Below, piece after piece: positions 1-8,049 of a stretch of DNA of 64,000 nucleotides (position 1 is the first letter of the stretch; the number at the start of each line of letters is the position of its first letter). A program made the position numbers and the translations under genes. The notes under the pieces are model-generated. The model was not told where the DNA came from. It saw only the letters and a program-made list of their open reading frames with translations, and made no database searches. Source of the stretch: Chryseobacterium gallinarum (GTDB taxonomy: Bacteria; Bacteroidota; Bacteroidia; Flavobacteriales; Weeksellaceae); assembly GCF_001021975.1 (NCBI RefSeq), contig NZ_CP009928.1:310001-374000 (forward strand), given 5' to 3'.

Positions 1-5
1 CAATT

Positions 6-2153
6 GTGTATATAGATAAAGAAGATTTAGACGAATTAGAGTTTCCGCAATTGCTCGCGGAAATCTCCCCATTTGCGTATTCTCCGAAAACAAGGGATAA
101 GATTCTTCAACTTCGTCCGATGGAAATAGACGAAGCGGAGCTTTCATTAAAAAAAACGTCGGAATACCTGTCGAGTTTTGAAAGTTCAAATGCGATTCCG
201 TTTGATGAATATGAAGATATTGAAAGTGAGCTGAAACTAATGCTGATTGAAAATTACCGTCTGGAAAACAATGCTTTCATCAAAATAAAAGCCATCACGG
301 AACAAATCGGAAGATTACAAAAGTTCTTTCCTACCATGCCTGAAACTTTTCCTACTTTAATGGAGGAAGTTTCTGTATTGGAATTCAGGAAAGAGATTAT
401 TGATAAGGTAGACAAAGTATTCAATCGGTTTGGTGAAGTAAAAAATGAAGCTTCACCCGCATTGAAAGGCTTAAGAACAGAAATCCAGCATGCTAAAAAA
501 GCCATCCAGGAGAATTTCAACCGTGCTCTTACCACTTACGGACAAAGTGATTTTTTGGATGATATACGGGAAACGATTATTGATGATCAGAGAGTTTTAG
601 CGGTAAAATCAGGGTTTAAGAAAAGGGTTCCGGGCAGGACACTGGGAATTTCAAAAACCGGCTCTATTACTTATATCCAGCCGGACAGTGTTGTTAAACA
701 TTATTTTAAGCTCCGGGAAAATGAAGAGGAAGAGAAAAAGGAAATTGACAAGGTCCTCAGGAAGCTCACTGCAGAGCTGGCAGAATTCCAGCCCCAGCTT
801 TGGAGGTATCAGGTCTATATTTTTGATCTTGATCTTACCAGGGCCAAGGCTAAGTTTTCTGAATTGATCAATGGAGTTCTTCCCAAGATCAACCGTCACA
901 AAACCCTGAGATTAAAAGATGCCTTTCACCCACTTCTATGGCTGAGAAACAAAGCTGAAAACAAAACTATTTTCCCACAAAGCCTGACTTTAACGGAACA
1001 CAACAGGATCATCTGTATCTCCGGACCTAATGCCGGTGGAAAATCAATTACCCTGAAAACGGTAGGACTATTACAGCTGATGATCCAGAGTGGTATTTTA
1101 GTACCTGTGCATCCTAAATCCGAGATGTTTTTCTTTGATAAAGTAATGACCGATATTGGTGACAACCAATCTATTGAAAATCATTTATCAACCTATTCAT
1201 CCAGGCTGAAAAAGATGTCGGGAATTATCCGGGAGGCAGACGCCAATACGCTTTTACTGATTGATGAGTTCGGAACGGGATCTGATCCGGAATTGGGAGG
1301 CGCCCTGGCGGAAAGCTTCATGGAATACTTTTATGATAAAAAGAGTTTTGCCATTATTACAACGCATTACACCAATATTAAGCTGGTTGTAGAGCAACTT
1401 CCTAATGCCCAGAATGCAGCGATGCTTTTCAATGAAGAAACATTGGAACCAATGTACAAGCTGGAAGTAGGACAGGCAGGAAGCTCGTTTACCTTTGAAG
1501 TTGCCGAAAAGAACAGGATCCCAAGATTTATCATCCATTCTGCCAAGAAAAAAGTAGAACATGACATTGTCAATCTTGATAAAACCATTGTAAAACTACA
1601 GCAGGAGAAATTTGAAGTTGAAAAACTAAAATCCGATCTTGCCGAAAGAAAGGAGTCTGTGGAAGATAAGCGTGATAACCTTCAAAAGCTTAATGACCAG
1701 CTTCAGCAGAAACTTTTCAATTTTCAGAAATTGTATGAAGAGGAACACCGCAAGCTTCAGTTCGGGAACAAAATTGAAGCATTTATTGACAGCTATACCA
1801 AAGGGAAGTCAAGAAAAGATGTAGTGAAGGATTTTGTGAAATTGCTGGAACAGGAGAAATTCAGAAAGTTGGGAGCTGATAAAGATGAATCGAAACGCCT
1901 GCAGGTTGTGAAGAGAAAGATCACACAGCAGCTGAAAAAGGAGGAAGTGATTGAAAAGATTGCGGAGACCAACGAAAAGCTGGAAGAACAGCGTAAAAGT
2001 GACCGTGCCCTATGGATGAAAGTAGGCCAGCGTGTTCGTATTACAGGCAGTACGAGTGTAGGCACTATTGAAAAGATTTCAAGAAACAAAGTCATCGTCA
2101 ATTACGGAACTTTCAAAACAACCATTGATGCGGATGAGCTTGAGAGAATTTAA
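6..2153 (+). CDS. mutS2: MutS2-type DNA-binding ATPase without Smr domain
   Basis: MutS2 relatives bind branched DNA, suppress recombination or rescue collided ribosomes; they are not part of classical mismatch repair. The protein as read has 715 residues. An N-terminal MutS core/clamp region is followed by the ATPase with Walker A GPNAGGKS at about residues 340-347 and Walker B LLLIDEFGTGSDP near 416-428, a long charged coiled coil (about 520-660), and a small beta-rich C-terminal domain (about 670-715, around VGQRVRITGSTSVGTIEKI). The C-terminal Smr nuclease domain of Bacillus-type MutS2 (about 785 residues) is absent, and the stop follows directly on the small domain. The first usable codon in the window is a GTG at position 6; the frame stays open to the window edge, so the true start may lie upstream. 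A terminator-like hairpin follows the stop. Confidence 0.9.
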   Translation: MYIDKEDLDELEFPQLLAEISPFAYSPKTRDKILQLRPMEIDEAELSLKKTSEYLSSFESSNAIPFDEYEDIESELKLMLIENYRLENNAFIKIKAITEQIGRLQKFFPTMPETFPTLMEEVSVLEFRKEIIDKVDKVFNRFGEVKNEASPALKGLRTEIQHAKKAIQENFNRALTTYGQSDFLDDIRETIIDDQRVLAVKSGFKKRVPGRTLGISKTGSITYIQPDSVVKHYFKLRENEEEEKKEIDKVLRKLTAELAEFQPQLWRYQVYIFDLDLTRAKAKFSELINGVLPKINRHKTLRLKDAFHPLLWLRNKAENKTIFPQSLTLTEHNRIICISGPNAGGKSITLKTVGLLQLMIQSGILVPVHPKSEMFFFDKVMTDIGDNQSIENHLSTYSSRLKKMSGIIREADANTLLLIDEFGTGSDPELGGALAESFMEYFYDKKSFAIITTHYTNIKLVVEQLPNAQNAAMLFNEETLEPMYKLEVGQAGSSFTFEVAEKNRIPRFIIHSAKKKVEHDIVNLDKTIVKLQQEKFEVEKLKSDLAERKESVEDKRDNLQKLNDQLQQKLFNFQKLYEEEHRKLQFGNKIEAFIDSYTKGKSRKDVVKDFVKLLEQEKFRKLGADKDESKRLQVVKRKITQQLKKEEVIEKIAETNEKLEEQRKSDRALWMKVGQRVRITGSTSVGTIEKISRNKVIVNYGTFKTTIDADELERI

Positions 2154-2185
2154 TCCACTTTAAAAATGAATTGGTACCAATAATG

Positions 2186-2220
2186 AAGAGAGTTTCTAAG
2201 GATGCTCTCTTTCTTTTTGC
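2186..2220 (+). terminator. Terminator after mutS2
   Basis: AGAGAG (2187-2192) pairs with CTCTCT (2205-2210) across a 12-nt loop, and a T-rich run (TTTCTTTTTG) follows. It lies 33 bases after the mutS2 stop. The stem is short, so this is moderate evidence. Confidence 0.5.
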
Positions 2221-2268
2221 TCTTTATCTCCTATTTCTTATTTTTATCAAAATTTACGTTTCACAGCT

Positions 2269-2547
2269 ATGGGCAAAAACTTTTCTGTTCTTTGGATTTT
2301 TTATAAAAAGCTGATCATTCCAACGATACTTTTTTCTTTTCTGCTCGTTTTTTTATTTTCACTTAACGTTCAGACTTTCGGATTAAGCATTGTTCTGATA
2401 TTCCCTCTTCTTCATTATTTCATTTACGAGCTAAGACTTAAAAACGAATACCACTTTTACGCTCATTTCGGATTTTCCAGGATATTCCTCTGGGGTATTA
2501 CTTTATCATTCAGTGTAGCTGTAAAAATTTTAATCGGATTTCTATGA
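2269..2547 (+). CDS. Small membrane protein paired with an ABC ATPase
   Basis: A 92-residue protein with about three hydrophobic segments (roughly residues 13-32, 36-52 and 71-91) separated by a short basic/polar stretch. I do not recognise a family. Its last four bases (ATGA) overlap the start of the next gene, which encodes an ABC ATPase, so the two are probably translationally coupled. I infer that it is the membrane partner of that ATPase. It is far smaller than normal ABC permeases, so it may act as an oligomer, or the ATPase may have another function. An ATG at 2269 fits the hydrophobic N-terminus. Confidence 0.7.
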   Translation: MGKNFSVLWIFYKKLIIPTILFSFLLVFLFSLNVQTFGLSIVLIFPLLHYFIYELRLKNEYHFYAHFGFSRIFLWGITLSFSVAVKILIGFL

Positions 2548-3203
2548 ACACACTCCATATTGATAGTGTTACAAAATCCTTTACTGATAAAAAAGTCCTG
2601 CAGGATATATACCTGGAGTGCAAAATCGGTAACATTGCCGGCATTTTGGGAAGAAACGGAACCGGAAAATCTACTTTATTAAAAATTATTGCCGGAGTTA
2701 CCGGCAGCGATTCCCAATATATCAGGTGCAACGGAAAGGTTTTGAAAACCTTATCTGACAGAAAAAACAAAATCGCCTACCTCCCACAATTTTCCTTTTT
2801 ACCTAAAAATGAAAGGGTAAAGAAACTCATCCATCTTTTCTGTAATAAAGAAAATGCTAATCTTCTTTCTGCATCAGACCTGATCCGGAATTTCCTTGAT
2901 GAAAAACCCAAAAATCTTTCCGGAGGTGAGCTAAGAGCAGTTGAAGCTTTACTAATCATCCACTCGGAAGCAGATTTTATATTGCTTGACGAGCCCTTTC
3001 ACAGTCTTTCTCCTAAAATTATTGAAGAATTGAAAAAAATAATACGTCAGCAGACCAATAAAGGCTTTATAATTTCTGATCATCATTACCGGGATGTTCT
3101 GGATATTTCAGACAAAATCTATCTTCTTTCAGCCGGCTATCTTAAACAAATACAAGATTTAAAAGAACTGCAGCAGTATAATTATCTTCCCAAAAGCATT
3201 TAA
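2544..3203 (+). CDS. ABC transporter ATP-binding protein
   Basis: A 219-residue single-domain ATPase that would energise transport through a separate membrane subunit. Visible motifs are Walker A GRNGTGKS (residues 36-43), the Q-loop region around LPQF, the signature LSGGE near residue 125, Walker B FILLDEP near 145 and the switch histidine in ISDHHY near 178. It overlaps the preceding 92-residue membrane protein by four bases and has no full-size permease nearby. The substrate cannot be inferred. The architecture resembles LptB/LivF-like or antibiotic-export ATPases, but nothing here separates these. Confidence 0.88.
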   Translation: MNTLHIDSVTKSFTDKKVLQDIYLECKIGNIAGILGRNGTGKSTLLKIIAGVTGSDSQYIRCNGKVLKTLSDRKNKIAYLPQFSFLPKNERVKKLIHLFCNKENANLLSASDLIRNFLDEKPKNLSGGELRAVEALLIIHSEADFILLDEPFHSLSPKIIEELKKIIRQQTNKGFIISDHHYRDVLDISDKIYLLSAGYLKQIQDLKELQQYNYLPKSI

Positions 3204-3236
3204 TTTATATATTTGGAAAATCAAAAGTTTGTAATA

Positions 3237-4034
3237 ATGATTTCAATAAACAAAGCATTCTGTCTATCTGCTTTCAGTCTTTTTTCTTTAGCATTCGTTA
3301 AAGGCCAGAATAAAGTTCCTTTCGGAGTGGTAAAGGCTGAGGAAGGATATGCCAATGTCCGTGTACATAAAGACAACTACAGGAAGATTGTTGACAAGAT
3401 CCGTATGCGTAAAGGTGATGTTTTTGTTTATGTAAAGCCGGCTCCCGGAGAAACAGAGTGGATATGGATTAAATATCCTGAAAAGCAGGATGAGGATAAA
3501 CCATTTGTACGGTATGAAACATTAGACAAAGAAGGAATGGTGAATAAAGAGCGTATTGCCTTTGTGGATCAGCTCCCCCAATACACCCCTTCCAAATCGA
3601 AAAACGGAAGATCCCTTATTTTCACAGACAATTCCGACCCTAAAATCCCTATTTCCCAAAGAAGTAAGGTAGTTATCGACATTTATCCTTCCAATGCCGG
3701 TTACCGCAAAAAAGAAAAGGATGCGGAGGGAAAACTTCTCACCATTGATAAGGTAAAGCCCTGGGGAATCGGCAATGATATCCCGGAAGGTATGACTGAA
3801 ATCAAGTCTATCAGAGTTCAGCAACCGGGACGGGGTTCTGTTTTTGTGAGGGAAGCGATTAAAAATATGTTCCAGCCTACCATGGATTTTGAAAATGTAG
3901 GCGTAACGGCTCTGGACAATGACAATATTTTTCTTTATATGATTAATGGCTCCGGGGAAAACAGATACACCAGTCTTTGGACGATCAAGAAAGGAAGAGT
4001 GATCAGTCAGATTATTTATCACAGTCCGGAATAA
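3237..4034 (+). CDS. Secreted protein of unknown function
   Basis: A 265-residue protein starting with MISINKAFCLSAFSLFSLAF and a probable signal peptide ending near VKGQ. The N-terminal part of the mature protein (PFGVVKAEEGYANVRVHKD) looks like a small SH3-type or bacterial-SH3-like domain with a typical NVR motif; the remainder is beta-rich and unrecognised. An upstream in-frame TTG at 3213 would add eight residues and spoil the signal peptide, so the ATG at 3237 is preferred. A TATATTTG box at 3208-3215 fits a Bacteroidota -7 element. I cannot give a function. Confidence 0.7.
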   Translation: MISINKAFCLSAFSLFSLAFVKGQNKVPFGVVKAEEGYANVRVHKDNYRKIVDKIRMRKGDVFVYVKPAPGETEWIWIKYPEKQDEDKPFVRYETLDKEGMVNKERIAFVDQLPQYTPSKSKNGRSLIFTDNSDPKIPISQRSKVVIDIYPSNAGYRKKEKDAEGKLLTIDKVKPWGIGNDIPEGMTEIKSIRVQQPGRGSVFVREAIKNMFQPTMDFENVGVTALDNDNIFLYMINGSGENRYTSLWTIKKGRVISQIIYHSPE

Positions 4035-4040
4035 TTTCAG

Positions 4041-4048
4041 TATTTTTG
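4041..4048 (+). promoter_or_regulatory. -7 promoter element ahead of the cobalamin riboswitch
   Basis: TATTTTTG matches the Bacteroidota -7 consensus TANNTTTG. It lies about 33 bases before the riboswitch and would start transcription near 4055. No clear -33 TTTG is seen at the right distance. Confidence 0.4.
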
Positions 4049-4080
4049 TCCCGAAAAAGCTTTACCGCTTATTCATCAAA

Positions 4081-4238
4081 GAAATGGGTTCTGCCTAACC
4101 GCAGATTAATAGGGAACCGTGTGAAAATCACGGACTGTCGCGCAACTGTAAGTAACTAAGGTCTTTATCAAGAGATCCACTATGCGAGGCATGGGAAGGG
4201 GATAAAAGATGTTACAAGTCAGGAGACCTGCCTATTTC
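4081..4238 (+). ncRNA. Cobalamin (B12) riboswitch
   Basis: The region carries the conserved blocks of the cobalamin aptamer in order: AGGGAACCG, GTGAAAATCACGGACTGTC, GCGCAACTGTAAG, and the B12 box around AAGTCAGGAGACCTGCC (4217-4232). The closing P1 stem is visible as GAAATGGG (4081-4088) with CCTATTTC (4231-4238), including one wobble pair. Riboswitches of this class normally shut off B12 uptake or synthesis genes, or B12-independent isozymes, when adenosylcobalamin is plentiful. Downstream lie a possible terminator (4291-4310), a 16-codon reading frame (4280-4330) and then an acyl-CoA thioesterase gene, not a B12 transporter. It is either a regulator of that thioesterase or an orphan left after loss of a transporter gene. 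Confidence 0.92.
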
Positions 4239-4279
4239 TGTAAACAAGAAACTTTCGCGATCTGAAGTTGATTGATCTG

Positions 4280-4330
4280 ATGGATTTTTTCAGGAATATA
4301 TCTGTTCCTGTTATTATTCTGTTGTTTTAA
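4280..4330 (+). CDS. Possible 16-residue hydrophobic micro-ORF behind the riboswitch
   Basis: ATG at 4280 opens MDFFRNISVPVIILLF followed by TAA. It overlaps the candidate terminator hairpin of the cobalamin riboswitch. It could be a leader peptide, the remnant of a signal peptide from a lost TonB receptor, or chance. Only its position and hydrophobic character speak for it. Confidence 0.2.
   Translation: MDFFRNISVPVIILLF
4291..4310 (+). terminator. Possible riboswitch expression platform
   Basis: CAGGAA (4291-4296) pairs with TTCCTG (4305-4310) around an 8-nt loop, followed by a T-rich but interrupted tract (TTATTATTCTGTTGTTTT). It is a candidate for the switchable terminator, though weaker than usual. 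Confidence 0.35.
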
Positions 4331-4364
4331 TCCGATTTCATTTCGCCTTAATTAATAATGAAAT

Positions 4365-4748
4365 ATGACAACAGAAGAAAGAATTGAAGCATCAGAGACC
4401 AGAATCTTCAAGGCAGTTTTCCCCAACACAACCAATCATTATGATACCCTTTTCGGAGGTACGGCTATGCAGCTGATGGATGAAGTGGCTTTTATCACCG
4501 CTACCCGTTTTGCCAGAAAAAGAGTGGTTACCGTAAGCAGCGATAAAATCGATTTTAAAAAGCCTATTCCTGCAGGAACGATTGTAGAACTGATCGGTAA
4601 GGTAACTCACGTTGGAAAAACAAGTATGAAAGTAAATGTTGAAATCTTTACGGAACAGATGTATTCTTACGAAAGAGAAAAAGCAATTGTAGGGGATTTT
4701 ACTTTTGTTGCTATTGACGAATTCAAGAAACCAATTCAAATACTATAA
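4365..4748 (+). CDS. Acyl-CoA thioesterase (YciA/BFIT hotdog family)
   Basis: A 127-residue hotdog-fold thioesterase hydrolysing acyl-CoA to free acid and CoA in the cytoplasm. The family region NHYDTLFGGTAMQLMDEVAF near residues 22-41 includes the catalytic Asp of the long hotdog helix; the later block FKKPIPAGTIVELIGKVTHVGKTSMKVNVE is typical of the acyl-CoA hydrolase subgroup. It stands alone, behind a cobalamin riboswitch and ahead of a strong two-way terminator, which is an unusual regulatory setting for this family. If the riboswitch controls it, a link to B12-dependent acyl-CoA metabolism (such as methylmalonyl-CoA) is possible but is inference. Confidence 0.88.
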   Translation: MTTEERIEASETRIFKAVFPNTTNHYDTLFGGTAMQLMDEVAFITATRFARKRVVTVSSDKIDFKKPIPAGTIVELIGKVTHVGKTSMKVNVEIFTEQMYSYEREKAIVGDFTFVAIDEFKKPIQIL

Positions 4749-4757
4749 TAATCCAGA

Positions 4758-4790
4758 GAGACTCGGGCGGCCAAAGGCCGCCCGAGTCTT
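4758..4790. terminator. Strong bidirectional terminator
   Basis: GACTCGGGCGGCC (4760-4772), loop AAA, GGCCGCCCGAGTC (4776-4788): a perfect 13-bp GC-rich stem, extended by an A-T and a G-T pair. It lies between convergent genes (thioesterase on plus, HD hydrolase on minus) and likely stops both. Confidence 0.85.
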
Positions 4791-4813
4791 CATCATCTTA
4801 TAATAGATAAGTC

Positions 4814-5404
4814 CTATTTCAGTACTTTTTCTGTTTCCAGACTTTTGCTTAACAGCAATTCAAAAGCCTCTCCCATTTCATCCGAAGCCCTGGTGATTGC
4901 ATTTTCAAGCATATTCCTGATTTGTCTTTCGGTAACACCTGCTTCCGTCCAGCTTTTACCTGAAGTATGGGAATTCAGAATAAAGGGCATGATCCTGTCA
5001 ATAGAACAGGCAAAAATAGCATCCGGGGTTTTCTCTTCTTCAAATTCCAGCCACAAGTTAAAAAACTCCGTTCGTAGCGGTTCGTCCAGAATTCCGAAGA
5101 TTTTCCGGGCAGATATTTTTTCTCTTTCAAACTTTCCTGCCATTGCTTTTTCATCAAACAGAAAAGTATCTCCTGCTTCTATTTCTACCAGATCATGAAT
5201 AGAAAGCATTCTTATCACCCTTAATAAGTCAATGTCTGCACGGTTTTTTGCAAACGGATACAGTATCTGGGCCAGGATGATGATCTGCCAGGAATGTTCT
5301 GCTGTATTTTCTCTCCGGGAATCATCCGCATTGTAATTTCTTCGCTGTACATTTTTCAAAGCATCTACTGCCAGGATAAAATCGATTTCTTTCTGAATCT
5401 TCAT
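4814..5404 (-). CDS. HD-domain hydrolase (YfbR-like nucleotidase family)
   Basis: A 196-residue HD phosphohydrolase. The metal-binding pattern is visible as AEHSW near residue 38, the paired His-Asp in SIHDLVEI near 72-79, and a distal Asp in CSIDRIMPF near 138. Proteins of this type (HD_3 family) remove phosphate from deoxynucleoside 5'-monophosphates or related small nucleotides; the exact substrate is not evident. It faces the thioesterase gene and ends just before the shared terminator. A decayed small secreted-protein gene lies immediately upstream on the same strand. Confidence 0.85.
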   Translation of the reverse strand: MKIQKEIDFILAVDALKNVQRRNYNADDSRRENTAEHSWQIIILAQILYPFAKNRADIDLLRVIRMLSIHDLVEIEAGDTFLFDEKAMAGKFEREKISARKIFGILDEPLRTEFFNLWLEFEEEKTPDAIFACSIDRIMPFILNSHTSGKSWTEAGVTERQIRNMLENAITRASDEMGEAFELLLSKSLETEKVLK

Positions 5405-5412
5405 CTTTCTTT

Positions 5413-5670
5413 TTATTTTCTGTTATATTGATCTGCCGGATATACCTTTGTTCTGGTCATCCATTTATTATTGATCTTTTCTTTGACTGTTACCTTTATC
5501 TGATCTTCATGAGTCTTCCTTTTCAAAGACTGCATCCACCCATTATTAGCGATTACGGCATATTCTGTAGTAAAAATCCTGTAACAACCCGAATTTTCCC
5601 GGTGGCAAACATGAATTCTATTTTATGTAATGCTTCCTGACAAAAATACGAATACCGCTACCGATTTCAA
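5413..5670 (-). pseudogene. Decayed small secreted-protein gene
   Basis: Reading the minus strand from a TTG at 5670 gives a signal-peptide-like start, LKSVAVFVFLSGSIT, then an in-frame TAA at about 5625. The same frame then stays open to a TAA at 5413 and encodes a protein-like tail rich in Lys and Glu, including EYAVIANNGWMQSLKRKT and a final PADQYNRK. A purine-rich stretch (GAGGTGAGGA) lies just before the TTG. One stop codon separates a plausible leader from a plausible body, so I read it as a nonsense-mutated gene. No family is recognised and chance cannot be ruled out. It ends nine bases before the HD hydrolase start. Confidence 0.3.
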
Positions 5671-5876
5671 AATATGTTCCTCACCTCTATTGGAATTCAC
5701 CTTTTTGAATTTTATATACTATTCTTATTTTCAAAAATCCACAACTAGCCTGCTCCATTTCCACATTATTTTATCTTTTTCGAGCATTCGGTCATTAATC
5801 CATAATTTAAACTAAAATTATTTTCCTGATTATCAGAATATTACATTTTTATTTTGAAAAAATACACTACTTTGTA

Positions 5877-5908
5877 TTGCATAATACCATTTTATTTACA
5901 TATCTTTG
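5877..5908 (+). promoter_or_regulatory. Promoter of the padR operon
   Basis: TTG (5877-5879), a 21-nt spacer and TATCTTTG (5901-5908) match the Bacteroidota -33/-7 pattern. Initiation would be near 5915, leaving a leader of about 70 bases. That leader contains AGCTC...GAGCT around CTAGCTAG (about 5928-5947), a small dyad that could form a hairpin or serve as an operator for the PadR protein encoded next. Confidence 0.6.
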
Positions 5909-5983
5909 TAATGTAGAATCAGAATAAGCTCGTCTAGCTAGGAGCTACTCTGAAAATATAACTAATTAACAAACTTATCAAAG

Positions 5984-6313
5984 ATGAATACTGAAAATAC
6001 CAAAGCGCAAATGCGAAAAGGAATTCTGGAATTCTGTATTTTAAGTCTCATCAACCATCGCGAAATGTATGTTTCCGACCTTATCGATGAACTGAAAAAA
6101 GGAAAACTGGATGTAGTGGAAGGTACCCTCTACCCCCTTCTCACAAGACTTAAAAATGGAGAATTTCTCTCTTACCGATGGGAAGAATCCACTGGAGGAC
6201 CACCCAGAAAATATTACCAGATCACAGAAAAAGGAAAACTCTTTCTGGATGAACTTCTCAATACATGGAATGAACTGACTGCCTCAGTCAACCAAATCAC
6301 TCAACAAAATTAA
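5984..6313 (+). CDS. PadR family transcriptional regulator
   Basis: A 109-residue winged-helix repressor. The family pattern is clear: LEFCILSLINHREMYVSDLIDEL for helices 1-2, VVEGTLYPLLTRLKNGEFLSYRWEES for the recognition helix and wing start, and GGPPRKYYQITEKG for the wing. PadR proteins dimerise through a C-terminal helix and repress neighbouring genes. The next gene, eight bases downstream, encodes a PspC-domain membrane protein, a very common partner in Bacteroidota; I infer autoregulation of this two-gene operon in response to envelope stress or an unknown ligand. The dyad in the leader is a candidate operator. Confidence 0.93.
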   Translation: MNTENTKAQMRKGILEFCILSLINHREMYVSDLIDELKKGKLDVVEGTLYPLLTRLKNGEFLSYRWEESTGGPPRKYYQITEKGKLFLDELLNTWNELTASVNQITQQN

Positions 6314-6321
6314 AAAAAGCT

Positions 6322-8040
6322 ATGAACAAGACACTCTCAATAGGACTCGCAGGTTTTTCTTTTACAATAGAAGAACACGCATATATAAAGCTCAGCGATT
6401 ACCTGAACGCTCTGAGAAGCTCATTGGACGCTTCCGAAGCAGATGAGGTAATGCATGACATAGAAATCAGAATGGTGGAAATTTTCAGAGATTCTCTGGG
6501 AAAACGTGAAGTAATCAACGATACCGACGTAGAAAAAGTGATCGCACAGATCGGAAGTCCTGAAAAGATCGAAGAACAGGAAGAAGCCTATTTTTCTGAA
6601 AAAGCAACAAGTAAAAATAATAATGCAGATAGCGCCTATTCAGGTAAAAAGCAACTGTTCCGTGATCCGGAAAAACAAAAAATCGCCGGTGTTTGCGCAG
6701 GATTAGCCCAGTATATTGGTATGGATATTACTGCTATGAGAATTATCTGGGTAGTTGTTTTCCTTATCATGATCCCGGCCGCCGGAAGTGCTTTGGTCAT
6801 TTTACTGCTCTATCTTATCCTGTGGCTTGTACTGCCAAAAGCACAAACCGCATCTGATTTCCTGAAAATGCAGGGAAAGCCTATGAACTTCGACAATCTT
6901 AAGAATGAGTCTAATAAATTGGTGCAGTTTGCCAATGAATCTACTCAGAGGGTCGGAGAAATATATAACGAAAACAAACCTTACATCAGCAATGCCGGAA
7001 GCGGAATCTGGAATGTATTCAAATATATCATCGGTGCATTCTCAGTATTGATGGCAGTAGGAAGTATCATCGGAGTATTTGTATTATTTGCCCTTTTCGG
7101 GATGGATACCGATTTTCCTGGAGCCAATCAGATCAGATTCTATATGGATGATAACGGTCTGGATAAAGTACTGGCTGCTATCATGATTATAGGAAGTTTA
7201 ATTCCTGCTATCCTTTTCAGCCTATTAAGCATTAAGATATTTTCTCCAAAAACAAAACTGAGAAATCTTGGTTGGTTAGTTGGCGGGTTATTCCTTCTTC
7301 TGATCGGACTGGGAACTTATTTCGGAATCAGTATGGCCAAGAAAAACCTGATTTATAAAGGCAACAAAGAGGATATTGAAAATGTAGCCATCAACACTAC
7401 TTCAGACACTGTATATGTAGACGTGAAACAGGTAAGCATCCCACAAAGTTTTAAAGCTTACGATAATGACATCTATTCTGATAAAAAATCAGTGTATGAA
7501 GAAGATTATATTTCTGTGGATGTAACAAGAAAAGCTGATATCAAAACCCCTTATCTGATCATCAGGAAAGAAGGAAACGGCTACAACTATCCAATTCAGC
7601 TGAATGTACCGGTAGAAATCGTAAACAACAAGGTATTGCTTCCTAACTATTTTAAATATCCTTATGAGCAAAGATTCAGAGATTACAGGGTAGATTATGA
7701 ACTTGTAGTTCCTCAAAAAGCGGTGGTAATTCCGTTAAAGAAAAATGGGATTCATTTCAATGGGGATTTAAATGGAGATGGCATCGATGATGAAGATCAG
7801 AACGAAGAGGAAAACCATAACGGTATCAGGATCGAAAAAAATAAAATTACCGTAAACGGCTCCAGCATAGAATACGACTCTAATGACAGAGACAGTATTA
7901 TTATCAATGGTAAAAAAGTTCCTAATAATAAGGCTAAGAAAGTAATTGATTCTGTAGCATCCGACATCAAGAAAATCAATAAAGATGTGGACATCAAAAT
8001 CAAGGACGGAAAAAACGAAATTTCCATACAGACTAAATAA
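6322..8040 (+). CDS. PspC domain-containing membrane protein
   Basis: A 572-residue protein. The N-terminal 100 residues (IGLAGFSFTIEEHAYIKLSD...) form the HAAS-like cytosolic domain often seen with PadR regulators. The PspC domain follows (about 108-175) with KIAGVCAGLAQYIGMD and a hydrophobic hairpin. Further membrane segments occur near 230-255, 280-300 and 310-335. The C-terminal part (about 345-572) is a soluble beta-rich region ending in Asp/Asn/Lys-rich repeats. Likely inner membrane, with a role in envelope-stress sensing inferred from the PspC family. It is in an operon with the PadR regulator; a hairpin follows the stop. Confidence 0.88.
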   Translation: MNKTLSIGLAGFSFTIEEHAYIKLSDYLNALRSSLDASEADEVMHDIEIRMVEIFRDSLGKREVINDTDVEKVIAQIGSPEKIEEQEEAYFSEKATSKNNNADSAYSGKKQLFRDPEKQKIAGVCAGLAQYIGMDITAMRIIWVVVFLIMIPAAGSALVILLLYLILWLVLPKAQTASDFLKMQGKPMNFDNLKNESNKLVQFANESTQRVGEIYNENKPYISNAGSGIWNVFKYIIGAFSVLMAVGSIIGVFVLFALFGMDTDFPGANQIRFYMDDNGLDKVLAAIMIIGSLIPAILFSLLSIKIFSPKTKLRNLGWLVGGLFLLLIGLGTYFGISMAKKNLIYKGNKEDIENVAINTTSDTVYVDVKQVSIPQSFKAYDNDIYSDKKSVYEEDYISVDVTRKADIKTPYLIIRKEGNGYNYPIQLNVPVEIVNNKVLLPNYFKYPYEQRFRDYRVDYELVVPQKAVVIPLKKNGIHFNGDLNGDGIDDEDQNEEENHNGIRIEKNKITVNGSSIEYDSNDRDSIIINGKKVPNNKAKKVIDSVASDIKKINKDVDIKIKDGKNEISIQTK

Positions 8041-8049
8041 TTAACTTCA

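Noticed and set aside
3522..4022. A 166-codon minus-strand frame inside the secreted protein gene
   Set aside because: Full overlap with a gene that has a signal peptide; composition is unlike the neighbouring real genes.
5428..5640. A 70-codon plus-strand frame in the gap before padR
   Set aside because: Cys/Phe/Ile-rich composition, no homology-like motif, and it lies opposite a better-looking minus-strand remnant.
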